64,000 nucleotides of DNA, taken from Pyrus communis. Taxonomy: Eukaryota > Streptophyta > Magnoliopsida > Rosales > Rosaceae. Below, piece by piece: positions 10,406-21,816 of this stretch. The position numbers were made by a program, and so were the translations under genes. The stretch's first letter is position 1; every line of letters begins with the position of its first letter. The DNA lies in contig NC_084810.1 in the NCBI RefSeq assembly GCF_963583255.1, forward strand, positions 11,057,853 to 11,121,852, given 5' to 3'. The notes under the pieces were generated by a model, which saw only the letters and a list, made by a program, of their open reading frames with translations, was not told the DNA's origin and searched no databases.

Positions 10406-10506
10406 AGCTCAAAAGACAAATCTAACGTGGACGAAAGTCGCACTATAATCTAGAAAACCCACATCATAAAAATTCAACTTCATCTCTTGCCAAACCCACA
10501 CGGAAA

Positions 10507-10678
10507 GGGATCCTCTCCGAATCCCTTCAACCAAATCCACCCAATCAAAATTTGATTAAACGGCTACAAACAGGGGCTCCTTTAAAAGTTATAATAACTT
10601 TAGTCGTTGGATCAAATTTCAAGTGTTAGGATTAGGTGATTGGGTAGATTTGGTGGAAGGGATCCGAAGAGGATCTCT
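10507..10678. mobile_element. MITE with about 40 bp terminal inverted repeats
   Basis: The left end gggatcctctccgaatccct pairs with the right end agggatccgaagaggatctct over roughly 40 bases. It is flanked by an unusual imperfect direct repeat, cttgccaa(a)cccacac. It has no coding capacity. Related sequences lie near 11508-11690 and 13408-13575. Confidence 0.65.
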
Positions 10679-11507
10679 TGCCAACCCACACTACCAAAAC
10701 AACCATAGATGGGAGATTTTGAGAGAACGATTGGTTTGAAAAAGGACAAAAAAAAATAATTGATTGAGAACTCAAATATAAGCAAGCTTAGGCATGGACT
10801 CAATCACCACAAAAAGGACTAAAAGAATTAGTATGTCATTAATGTGTGATAAAAAAAATCACTTAGTGGCTTAGGCACAACAGTTTACTGTTTTGGTGAC
10901 CAAACAAAGACTTACAGAGGCACCTTAGCCTAGTATTGTGTGATTTACACGGGTCAGAAATCTAACCCAAAATGCACGCAAATAAAATATGAGTTTGAAA
11001 TTTGTTTTCAATTAGCGGGTCATCCCATAGCGGTTATAGGATCACCGTTATTCAATGTGTAAAAATCACAAATGCTGGATCAATTCTAGTGTAGAGTTTT
11101 TTTTTTTTTTTGTCAGATTATTTTCGTGGGGGCAATGATATTAAAATCATGCACAGAAGACAATACTATCTTACTTGCACGTTGCATCGAACAGATAAGC
11201 AAAGGATCTAAAGCAACCATGTCATAAATAATCAAAATTCGTCAAGAAAATGTGGGACTGCGCGATTTAACCATTTGGTCGTTCATTAGTAAATTGTGTA
11301 TAGACAAGAAAATATTATGGGATAAGTTTAAATAATAAGTCTAGAGCCACGTAGAAAGTCGTCGAAGAAATATCACACTATTCACGAATCAGCTTCATAG
11401 TCCTTAATTTAACATTTGACTAACGAGTTTATAATGTTAAAAATAGCAAATTATAACATCAGACAACGTGGCATATGCAGGTTCATATGTTAATTATTTG
11501 GATTACA

Positions 11508-11690
11508 GATCCTCTTCGGATCTAAAAAAACTTAGCATAAGGATCAAATAATCTGGACCGTTCAAATTTTATCTAATGGCTATAATTATTATAACTTTTA
11601 GAAGGATCCCTTGTTTGTAGCCATTGAATCAAATTTCAACGATCTGAATCATTTAATCCTTAGACTCAATTTTTTTTTAAATCCAGAGAG
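11508..11690. mobile_element. Related decayed MITE
   Basis: Shares gatcctcttcggatc and the central ttataacttttagaaggatc and tagccattgaatcaaatttc blocks with the MITE at 10507-10678. Terminal inverted repeats are poorly preserved. Confidence 0.45.
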
Positions 11691-12148
11691 AATTTGTACT
11701 CAATTATTTGAGGGTTCTTTCAGGGTGATCCAACAACGTGAAAATTGAAACAAAGGTGTTAGATTAAGTTGCACGGCGTTAGATTAAGTTGTAAGTATAT
11801 CTAGCTAATGATGGTGTGTGTGAGTGTGACCCACAAGACTCATTATTTTATGAATTCTGATCCTCTGCATGTTTTTTTCCCTATCACACTATTTCGTTGA
11901 GGAGAAATGATAAGGGGCTCCCTCATTCGAACCACCAACTCTGCTTTGGTATACATTTTGCTCTGGATCAAAAGTATGTTATTGCCTCAATGCCTCGTGT
12001 GGTACCAAGACTATGGGGAAACGGAATTTTTTGAGGCAAAACGATAATGGTTTGATTAGCATTTTTTTTAAAAAAGTACAAACTTCAAATAGAGTATCCT
12101 AGATCAAATTCGAATGATCCTTAAACAAACAGTTCTAAAACAAAAAAT

Positions 12149-12490
12149 GAGGTCAACTTGACCAATCTAATAGCTACCATATTGGCGGATCTTCGAGTGT
12201 GACTAGCATGATAACACATCTAGCACTCTAAAGCCAAAATTACTTTAATCTCGGCAATTAAAAATTCAAGCACTTCAAATCCGCCTCATGAGAAACTCCA
12301 CACACAAAATTGCCAGCAAAACCAGTAAAGAGCACTGTTTACATATACAAGCAACACCAACTTTAAAAAGGAACTGCAAAAGAAACAAATAGTGACCGTT
12401 ATAATAATAACTCTGCACACAAAACTACCAACAAAGCTATCTATTGCATCACGGTAAACCCCATCAACACCACCATGAGACATAAAAGAA
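12149..12490 (-). pseudogene. RNase H-like domain remnant, copy B
   Basis: The minus strand encodes MSHGGVDGVYRDAIDSFVGSF (about 12425-12485), FAGNFVCGVSHEADLKCLNF (about 12255-12330) and, frame-shifted, a tail with ANMVAIRLVKL (12149-12190). These correspond block by block to copy A. The 136-residue open frame at 12286-12696 covers part of it but reads through noncoding sequence. Remnant of an RNase H-like (RVT_3 or LINE) domain, not a gene. Confidence 0.45.
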
Positions 12491-13128
12491 AAACATAAGC
12501 TCAAAAAGGCAAATTTAACATAGACGAAAGCTGCGCTATACCTAGACAACCCACACCATAAAAATTCAGCTCCATTGCCACACCCCCACACTCTCCAAAC
12601 AACCATAGAGGGAAGATTTTGGGAGGCAAAATGGATTGAAAAAAGGACAAAAAAATAAGTGACAGAGAACTCAAATCTAAGCAAGTTTAGACACAAACTT
12701 AATCACCACAAAAGGGACTACAATAATTAGTATGTCATCAATGTGTGATAAAAAATTACTTGGTAGCTTCGCCACAACAGTCTACCTTTTGGGGATAAAA
12801 AAGACTCATAGAGGTATTTCAACCTCTCATTGAACATTATTGTGTGATACACATACGTTAAGAATCTAACCCAAAACATATCGTGTATGATGTCTGAGTA
12901 TGAAATTTGTTTTCAATCAGTAGATCATCCCTTAGCGTGGGGGCAATGATGTTTTTTCAGTAGGTCATCCCTTACTGGAATTGTCCCCGATGTATAAAAA
13001 TCACGAGCGCTAGACGAATTCCAGCATAGAGTTTTTTTTTGTAAGGTTGTTTTCGTGGGGTCAATGATATTAAAATTATGCACACATCACAGAGAAGACA
13101 ATCCCATCTTACTTGCATGTTGCAACGA

Positions 13129-13338
13129 ACAGATAAGTAAAGAGTCCAAACCAACCATGTCACAAAATAATAAATCTTCAAAATATTCAAAATTTGACAA
13201 ATGTCTAGAAAAACGGGGGATTGAGCAGTTTTAACAGATAAGTAAAGAGTCCAAACCAACCATGTCACAAAATAATAAATCTTCAAAATATTCAAAATTT
13301 GACAAACGTCTAGAAAAACGGGGGATTGAGCAGTTTTA
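13129..13338. repeat. 105 bp tandem duplication
   Basis: Two nearly identical 105 bp units, 13129-13233 and 13234-13338, both beginning acagataagtaaagagtcc and ending gattgagcagtttta. Near identity shows a recent event compared with the diverged segmental duplication around it. Confidence 0.9.
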
Positions 13339-13340
13339 CT

Positions 13341-16140
13341 ATTTTGTCATCCTCAATTAACTTGTCTTTTTTAAGAGTTATGAAAAGGAAAGGGTCTTTT
13401 TAAGGGAGGAGATCCTCTTTTGAGCTCATGACGAGGATTCTCTTGATCAGGTCATTCAGACCGTTCAAATTTAATCTAACAGCTTTAAACAGGAGGGTCC
13501 TCTAAAAGTTATAATAATTGCAACCATTGAATTAAACTTGAATGGTCCTGATAGCTTGGTGAGGAGGATCCCCATCCTGGTAGACCTGATAATTTCTTAC
13601 ACGATCCGTTAACGCCACACGAAAATAACAGGTTTCGGGTTAACACGATAATTAATCGGGTCACACGATAATAACCCATTAATAACGGATTCTTAACAAG
13701 TTTTCACGAGAATGACACGTGGGTAACCTGTTTCGACAAGATAAGAAAAAAATTAGTTTGATGATTTTAAATTTTTAAACTACTAAAAAAAAACTTACTA
13801 TAAAATACAATAGATATAATGAATATGTATATATTGTTTATTAATTATTATTCTATATAAATTTTAAAATTTAAGTTTTATTTAGTTATTTATTTATTTA
13901 TTTTTATAGTGTATTGAGATTAAAAATCATAAAACACATTAAAAATAAAAATATCAAATAATTTAAAAATACCAAACACATTAAAAAAATTATAATAATT
14001 AATTTACATGTGTGAAAAATATGAAAAAAAATATGCAAACTCTCGTAGTTGCATCCATTATGCTTTGAGGATGGGTATATGATCATTTGAATTTTTAAAA
14101 CCATACAAACTCTCATGAATAGTAATTTTAAGGGAGTTCAAAATAAACAAAATTCATAATCATTAAAGTATAAGTTTGAAAGATGTGAAAATATAATAAA
14201 CGTTTATAATTGCATCCTTAACGCTGAGACGATGGTTACATGGTCGTTTAGATTTTTAAAACCCTCCAAATTGCATGAACAGTGTTTTTTATGAGTGCAA
14301 AATTAATAATAATTATTGTAGAAGTGTGAAAAATATAATCACTCGTAATAAAAAGCGTTACAACTTTCAGGGATGGGTAACGAGTAGGGTTATATTACTT
14401 AATAATATTAATGGGATTGATTTCGGGTCGGGTCATATTATCCGTTTACTTTAACAGATATTACACGACACGACTTGTTAAGCTATTGGGTATAACATAA
14501 AAATAATACGAACACGAGAAATACAACATGAATACTATGTCTACATCATGGGCTCAGAAGAGGATCCTCTTCCAATTTTAAGTACTTTGAATGTCTCATT
14601 TTTCTGTCTTCTGAAAAGTACTTTTAGAAAAGTAGGCAATCACGTCATTCTTAATTGAATTGTCATTTTAAAGAGTTTTAAAAAGGAAAGCATAATTTCA
14701 AGTATTTTGAATGTGTTACTATTTTTATATTTTGACTCTGTAAAGATAGATGGATAGAATATAGACAACAGTATTTTTGAATTATATTATTACTAACTTA
14801 TTATGAGGTTAAACTCATTTCCTTTTTTTTAGTGTAGAAAATATTATTTTTTCCAAAAAAAATAGAAAAAGGTATTTTTGGAAAGTAATCAATCACGTCA
14901 TTAACAAGCGAGAAAAGTCTTCCACAAGCTACATAACGTAGCACCAATATGGGTAATTGCTTTAAAGAAGTCACAAATGAAGCAGCCCAAGCAGAGCACC
15001 AAAGCAGCAGTTGCTGCCTTCTCTAAATGGTCCCTCTGTTATTCTCCAAAGAGGCTCTTAAACTAACCAGGTTTTGTTTTCATGTAGTGAAAACATGATA
15101 ACTTGTAAATAACTAACCATTTATATTATTACACTTATTAATTATGATTCAAAAATAAAATTAAATATATGCAGGTCGGTTTGGTTAACCGCACCCTAAA
15201 AATTTTGGGAACCGATTAAGGTCGGTGCGGTTTGATTAATGGGTCAATCCGTTAAGCACCCGTTAAATAACAGGTCATTTTGGGTGAACCCGCGAAACTC
15301 GTTAACCACCGTTAACATCCGTTATTGAGGGCTTTTGTGTAATTTCAATGGTCAATAATGAAACCCTCCTTCTGTTTCCGAGAAGTTTTTGTGGGGGAAG
15401 GAGATGAAATGCAGAATGTGCTCTCCAGGTGTTTGATGAAATGACCTTGTGAAGATGGAAGGTCATGTCGTCGACTTCGACAACAATGTCGGTTAGTAAT
15501 CCAGTGGTGCAGAACTTGCAAAGACGAGATTTTGAAGCAAGTTTTGGCGAATTGGTTCGTTGTTTTCAAATGGGTCTCCGGTAGAAAAATTGAATTTGAC
15601 CATTGAACTCACCATTCTTGGTCCTTGGAGCTTGATTTCTCAGCTGCCACCATCGCCGTCACCGCCGCTGATGCTGCCATTTTTTCGATAATATCTGTGT
15701 GTATCTACCTCTTGAGTGAAAGAAAAACTTTTCGAGTAGGGAATCAAAAACCCAAATCCATGAAAGAGACGAATGGGGAAAGGGCTTGACTTCAGTTCAC
15801 ACAACCCAGAGACTGAAACAACCCAGTTCACTGAAACAACTGAGAGACTGAAGGAATAAAAGGAAGGTTGATGGGAATGGAATAATGGAAGAAATTGGGT
15901 GGTTGTGATATTCCTTGATAATCAATTCAGCATGTGGAGAGAGAGACAAGAGAAACAACGAAAGAAAAAAAGAAGAAAAAAAAAATTAACTAGTGAAATA
16001 GATGATCCGTTAGTTTAACGGGTTGAGTTCGGATGATCCGTTAACTTAACAGGTTGGGTTCAGATGACCCGTTAAATTAACGGATCGGGTTGAACCCGAT
16101 CCATACCCAATAAACCTGACCCGTTTACAGGTCTACTTAC
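13341..16140. other. AT-rich repeat-derived intergenic DNA
   Basis: No gene is supported. 13408-13575 resembles the GGATCC-type MITE family. 13590-13720 and 14380-14530 carry motifs such as aacacgataattaatcggg and gggtcgggtcatattatccg, and 15170-15330 and 15990-16130 carry repeated ccgttaa / taacgggtt motifs. These are typical of degenerate non-autonomous DNA transposons, possibly hAT-like, but I could not define terminal repeats or target duplications. 13780-14330 is nearly pure A/T with no recognisable content. The open frames at 15345-15831 (-) are not convincing. Confidence 0.35.
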
Positions 16141-16155
16141 TCCTATATATACGTG
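16141..16155 (+). promoter_or_regulatory. TATA box of the P450 gene
   Basis: The sequence tcctatatatacgtg lies about 95-105 bp upstream of the chosen ATG (16246), leaving a plausible 5' UTR of about 70 bases. It is the only strong TATA element in the 200 bp upstream of the gene. Confidence 0.55.
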
Positions 16156-16245
16156 TGTGCATGACAAGGCGATAAATCAACTTAAGCCTTTACCCAGTTC
16201 AGTAAAAATCATTTTGCCTCTAGCTTTCTAATGATAGTTGCAAAA

Positions 16246-18213
16246 ATGGATTCTCTCCCTTATACAAACTCTATCACTGCTGGTCTGTTCACAGTAATCA
16301 TCGTGTTCTATTACTTATCTCGAAGATGGAGAGCTGCCAATCACAAGGGCAAGTTATCACCACCAGAAGCCAAGGGTGGATGGCCTATATTTGGTCACCT
16401 TCATTTGTTCGGAGGCTCCACACCTCCTCACATAATTTTGGGAGCCATGGCGGACAAGTACGGACCCATTTTCACTGTCCGCCTTGGCGTCCAACCGTCG
16501 CTGGTGATAAGCAGCAGTGAGATCGCAAAAGAATGCTACACAACCAACGACTTGAGCATACTCTCTCGCCCAAAGATGGTGGTTGTAGACCACGTTAGCT
16601 ACAACTATGCCATGTTTGGGTTCGGACCACCTGGACCATATTGGCGAGAAATTCGCAAGATCGTTACTTTGGAGTTGCTCTCAGTCCGGAAGGTTGAGCT
16701 GCTCAAGCACGTTCGAGTGTCGGAAGTGGCTACTTTCTTAAAAGAATTGCACGAACTTTGGAGTACAAAGAAAAAGGAGGGCTCGAAAGATGGAGTGGTT
16801 GTAGAGCTAAAGCAATGGTTTGCGGACATGATGCTGAACGTTATTCTTACAATGGTGGCCGGAAAGCGGTATTCGGTGGCTGCCGCTGGGGATGAGAAGA
16901 AAGAAGCGCGTAGGGTTCAGACTGCATTGAGGGAGTTCTTTGATTATCTGGGCATGTTTTTGTTGGGTGATGCGGTTCCTTATCTGCGGTGGTTGGATTG
17001 GGGTGGACATGAGAAGGCGATGAAGAAAAGTGCAACGGAATTGCACGCCATTATTGCAGAGTGGGTTGAAGAGCATAAGCAGAGGAGAGCAAAAGGTGAT
17101 GCAAAAGGAGAACAGGACTTCATAGATGCGTTGCTTTCTGTGCTTAATGGTGCAGACCTTGGCAGTTTTGATGCTGATACGGTCACCAAAGCCACAAGCT
17201 TGGTACGTATATATAATTCATTAATTTTGCAGCACCAAAGCCACAATACTTATAAGCTAATTGCATGGTCTATAAAAAGAAAATGAAAACATTAGACAAG
17301 AATTTTTTTTTTTTTTTGAAAACATATGATTTCCAATTTTATATATGACTCATGCCATATATTTGTCTGCTCATCAATGGATGATGGTAGAGAGATTATC
17401 TTGTTAGACTGTATCTGTAGACCATATGATGTGACGGTTGATGATTAGATTCTTTCTTTAAATCTTTAAGAATGAAATTCAACTATCAACTATTACATTC
17501 TTTGATTTACAAGATGTGATTTAAAAAGATAATCTCTTTAACGCCTAAAGAATATATAAATGTTAATCAAGCAAATATTCCTTGGGCAGACTATTATTGC
17601 AGGAGGTGGCGATACCACCATGGTGGCAATGACGTGGGCAATATCGTTATTGCTGAACAACCCTCACGTTATGAAAAAAGCTCTAAACGAACTGGACACC
17701 AAAATAGGCAAACAAAGAGTTGTGAGTGAGGAAGATATAAGCAACTTGGTCTACATTCAAGCTATTGTAAAGGAGACGTTACGTTTGTACCCAGGAGGAC
17801 CATTATCAGGGCCGCGTACATTCACTGAAGATTGCACCATCGCTGGCTACCATATCCAAAAGGGCACCCGGTTTATCCCAAACTTCTGGAAGATCCAAAC
17901 TGACCCAAAAAATTGGCCTGAGCCATTCGAGTTCAAGCCAGAGAGATTTCTTACCACACACAAGGATGTTGATCTGAAGGGTCACCATTTTCAGTTTATT
18001 CCTTTTTCAAGTGGTAGAAGATCATGCCCTGGTTTGGTATTTGGTCTTCAACTGGTGCAATTTACATTGGCTAGTTTTCTGCATGCGTTTGAAATCTCAA
18101 ACCCGTCCAGTGCACCAATTGATATGACAGAGAGTTTTGGAATGACCAACCTTAAGGCAGCTCCACTCAATGTTCTCATCAAACCTCGCTTATCTTCTGA
18201 ACTCTATGGATAA
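16246..18213 (+). CDS. Cytochrome P450, CYP82 family (two exons)
   Basis: Heme monooxygenase anchored in the ER membrane, part of specialised metabolism. Exons are 16246-17202 and 17590-18213; the 387 bp phase-0 intron starts gtacgt and ends ggcag. The product is 526 residues, normal for the family. Visible parts: N-terminal membrane helix (about 8-25), proline hinge ([10 protein letters not shown]), I-helix AGGGDTT (323-329), K-helix ETLR (381-384), FKPERF, and the heme loop [10 protein letters not shown] with ligand Cys about 465. All key motifs are intact. The MVAGKRY and LTTHKDVD segments fit CYP82. An upstream in-frame ATG at 16231 adds five residues; 16246 (MDSLPY) fits the family better. 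Substrate cannot be told; CYP82 members act on furanocoumarins, flavones, alkaloids or homoterpenes. Confidence 0.93.
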
Positions 18214-18313
18214 AAGAAGAAAATATATAATATTATGTGTGCGATATGAATAAGAGATTTTCGTCGTTATTAGTTATGTATAATTATGTCTCCATCTTTG
18301 TAATCGTAAAATC

Positions 18314-18319
18314 AATAAA
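18314..18319 (+). terminator. Polyadenylation signal of the P450 gene
   Basis: AATAAA in atcaataaatcaac, about 100 bp after the stop codon. This is a suitable distance for a plant 3' UTR. Confidence 0.5.
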
Positions 18320-19056
18320 TCAACTGCCAATGTAAGATACAAAACCTAGCAATAATGAGTGTTTGAGAATGGGCATATTTAGCAATAAAAAAGTACCCCA
18401 AAAAAGCCTCTATTTATATTTTCAATTGGGCTATCTTTTGGGTCTGTTGCCTCCGGATTTTTTGTTTTTCAAATTGTTTGTAAAGAACCCACCCATTTGC
18501 CAGTACACAAACAGGACAAATTAAAATAGTCCATCTACGATTATTATCAAAAAGCTAATTTTGATTAGGTTTTTCTTATTATTGATTGAAAAACCGAGAG
18601 ATTTTCATTACATTAACTTGGGTCTAGCTCTGAAGTGCAAAATTTGCATAGCAGTGATATGTTTACTGCTTACATCACTTTGCATATCAATGTGATATCA
18701 AAATGTGATATTTCTAGCATTATTTGTAAAGCAAAAAAGAAATCCAAGAAAACCGAATTCCATCCGAAAAATTTGAGCCCAACTTGAGAAAAGCCAAACT
18801 TGAAAATTCCGAATTATTTGGTTATCGAAACCAAACAATTCTTAAAACTTCGGTATAAAAATTTATATGTACTTAAAGCTCAGCAAATTAGCACTGTTCA
18901 TAACGTGAGAGCGAGCACTATTCACCAACCGTTAAAGGGGTGGAAATGCCCTCGGTTTCTACTTTGGTTCCCGTACTGTTTACACTTTGCTACAGGAAAA
19001 AGTTCGTTTTGTCCTTCCCGACCTTGCGTCTGTCATCAGCAAGCGAATCAGGTTTG

Positions 19057-19100
<44 letters not shown>

Positions 19101-19441
19101 ACATTTTTTTCAATTTGGGACGTGCTATCTTCTCCTTTTCCATCTCCATCTCTACGCAACTTGCCAAATCTCTCATGGGAACCTTCCACCCTATCGTTTT
19201 TTTATCCGCATCAATGCCTTCTTTTTGGTTAGCAAAGGGATGACTATTCAAGGATTCACCAAATCCCCTGGTAGTATTCACCCTAGCGCACAGAGGAAAT
19301 GAAGGCACAAGTCCTTAGGCGCCTTGAAGCAAGTCTGGCACTCATCTCAGTCTACGCGTTTGCAAACCATTTGTGCTTCAGGTATATAATTTCAAGTTTT
19401 CCTTTTGATTTTCTATTGATGAGAGTTTTGATTTTTTGTTC
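18320..19441. other. Intergenic DNA with a (TC)n microsatellite
   Basis: No gene is supported. 19059-19098 is a (CT)n tract of about 20 units that creates serine/leucine-rich open frames on both strands. 18880-19060 has the look of repeat-derived sequence (actgttcataacgtgagagc) but lacks defined ends. Confidence 0.5.
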
Positions 19442-20205
19442 CATGTTGACTAAACATAATTATAAGAGGACGTATTTTATCCTCATACATTTTATCATAT
19501 TTCTTGGATTAAGCACGATCTCACGAGCTTGTAGGTAAAAACCGTTCGTGAAACGGAGTTATAACGAAAGAGTTATTAACGTTTAAAGTTAGGGACGTTT
19601 TTGTAATTTTTGCTTGATCTAGATGGCTCCAGATCTCTGAAGCCATTATCTGTGATGACACATGGACGGTTGGGATGAGAAGGAGAGAAGAGAAAGGAGA
19701 AAAATGAGGAATGGCACCGGCCAATGAGGGAGAAAGGAAAGGAGGGAAAGGAGGGAAGGGAGAAGGAGAGAATCGGCCAACCCGGTTTCTCCACCTGACC
19801 CGCCAACTTGACCCGTTCATATCTCCTCCATACGAACTCCGTTTTGGATGATCTTGGTGTCCATAGAAAGCCCTTAACGAGCCCTACAGCTCTATGGTGT
19901 TAGATTTCCCAATTTCTTTCCCATAATTCCAGTTTGAAGCCACAAACCCACGACTTTTCCGGTGGCTTCAATCTTTTTTCGGTGGCTCCGGCGAGCTTCA
20001 CCGTCGATGACCACCACCAAAAGACTCCTCTCAACCCCAAGAGCAAGGCCCAAGCCTTTGTTGAGGTGACAAAATTCTTTGTGGTGACGAATCGACAACT
20101 ACCTAAATTAAGGGTTTCCAGCAGGTTTGAGTTAATTTGGAGCATTTTCCGGCCAAATTGGACTTGGCCACAGGTATAAAGTTTGCTCTACTCTTTGAGA
20201 TCTTC
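19442..20205 (+). repeat. Truncated LTR-like block related to 21900-22650
   Basis: About 750 bp collinear with the LTR at 21817-23284, beginning at gttgactaaac and sharing aacgaaagagttattaa, gatggctccagatctctgaa and atataaagtttgctctact-type landmarks. Similarity starts abruptly after the LTR's first 80 bases and stops near 20205. Open frames inside it are incidental. Confidence 0.7.
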
Positions 20206-21816
20206 ATTTCTTTTCATAATTGTTGGGAAATAAGAGGCATCCAGGTGATATATATATATATGGTGAACCACTCACGTATGTGGCAGGGTGCAATTTCCAT
20301 GGCGATTATGGAGTTTTGTGAATGGAAATTATGAATTGCATTGTGGCTGTAATATTTCATAATTTCTATGGATATGTGAGATACATATATTTATTTTGAA
20401 TGACTCACGTGTGTGGTTGTTAGTGCAGGTTCCTAGGGATTGTGAATGCAGGTTCCCTGGATGATTTTGATGACCTAAGAGTGAAAGGGACTATGAGGTT
20501 CCCTTGGGTTTCGACCCCCTAAACCTTCAGAGGGTGTTATACGGTCGGGCTACTCATGCGGGATAATCTATGTGGTATAGCCGTTGGAAATAGACACTCC
20601 TAGATTGAGAGTTACTAGGAGTGAGGGGCACCGTGCACTGCCTTGGGTTTCGATCTCCTAAACCTCTGGAGGCCTACATGGCCAGATTTGTATCATATCC
20701 CGTGGGGAGGGTACTTGGTTCTGGGGGTGTAGGATTAAATGGACACCCTCGTTACCCTACTTCGTGTTGTTATGGTCAGATTGAAGTGAGGGTAATCGGG
20801 CATGGGACCCGTCATCAGCTTGGATTATGTTGGCACCCGAGTTCTAAAAGGGAATTATGGTGACGGCTGTGTATAACCAATAATGATAAGTGATTTTACC
20901 AGTGATTGTGATTTGAAATTCCAATGGTTTTGCTGGAATTTCTTATATTTGATTTGCCAATTTAAATGGTTTGGCTTGAAATTGTGATTTTTGCCTAGTC
21001 ATTGATGATTATGGCTTGGTATTTTGGTATTTATTTGGCTGATGATCGTTATGGCTTGAACTTATGATATCTGTTTTGCCACGGATGAAAATGACAATAA
21101 TGGTAAGTGGTTTTACCAATAGTAAATGTAGCTTGAAATTATAATATTTATTTGGCCAATGAGGGTTGGAATTTATGATACTTGTTTTGCCAAGGATGAA
21201 AATGGCAAAATTTTCTGATGTTTGATATCGCCAGTGATTATTGCTAGAAATTTTGAGGAAGAATTGTGGTAACGGCTACGTATAACCAATGATGGTAAGT
21301 AGTTTACCAATGATTGTGATTATGATGCTAGTATTTATCTAACCAATGGGAGATGTGGTTTGATAATCTAGTATTTATTTAGGCCATAAGGATTGTGGCT
21401 TGATGTTTTATTTCGCCAATGTGTATGGCTAGAATTTATGATATCATTCTACCAATGAGGGTGGTAGGAAATCTGAGTATAGATGATTATTTAGTTGAAA
21501 TATTTATAGACTGAGGTTATGATTTTATTCACTATAAATGGAACAGTAGGATTACTTCTAAATCCCTTTTCGTTATTCAATGGTTGGAAATCTCGAGAAC
21601 GAGATTTATTTTAATAGGGGTCATTGTTTGACTAGTGATGATTATGGCTATATGATTAATATGGTTCGTTTGGTTCACATGAGGATATGAATGAAATCAT
21701 AGAATAAGATTTTGATTTCGTTCAATATTAACGGTATTGCAGATTGGTTTTAAATACCTTATCCTTATCCCGTTATTGAAATCTTGAGGATGGGATTTAT
21801 TTTAATGGGGGTCGAA
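20206..21816 (+). other. Noncoding retroelement-derived region with degenerate short repeats and purine tracts
   Basis: No gene. 20480-20760 holds two versions of ttgggtttcga(c/t)c(c/t)cctaaacct. 20880-21450 is a degenerate array of ggcttgaa, tttgccaatga and gataatggtaag-type words. Two similar segments, tctcgagaacgagatttatt (21591) and tcttgaggatgggatttatt (21782), each followed by ttttaatRggggtc, look like the end of Ty3/gypsy pol plus a polypurine tract. The second lies directly before the LTR at 21817. Confidence 0.5.

Larger units (their letters stand above)
9818..11270. repeat. Segmental duplication, copy A
   Basis: Collinear with 11714-13340: shared landmarks in order are ttgaaacaaaggtgtt, tggtaccaagactatgg, gtgactagcatga, aaaattgccagcaaaac and ggcaatgatattaaaat. 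Divergence and small indels are common, so the duplication is old. Copy A carries a MITE at 10507-10678 that copy B lacks at the corresponding site. Confidence 0.75.
11714..13340. repeat. Segmental duplication, copy B
   Basis: Collinear with 9818-11270 with about 2.0 kb between copies. It has an extra insertion near 11840-11985, and at its right end a 105 bp tandem duplication. Confidence 0.75.

Noticed and set aside
12286..12696. 136-residue minus-strand frame as a gene
   Set aside because: Its segments match the RNase H-like relic only in part and in the wrong continuity, and copy A of the duplication has no such frame.
16326..17246. Minus-strand and alternative frames within P450 exon 1
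   Set aside because: Shadows of the P450 frame, with no independent motifs.
18800..19302. Overlapping frames on both strands with serine/leucine or arginine/glutamate runs
   Set aside because: They are produced by the (CT)n microsatellite and show no domain or splice pattern.
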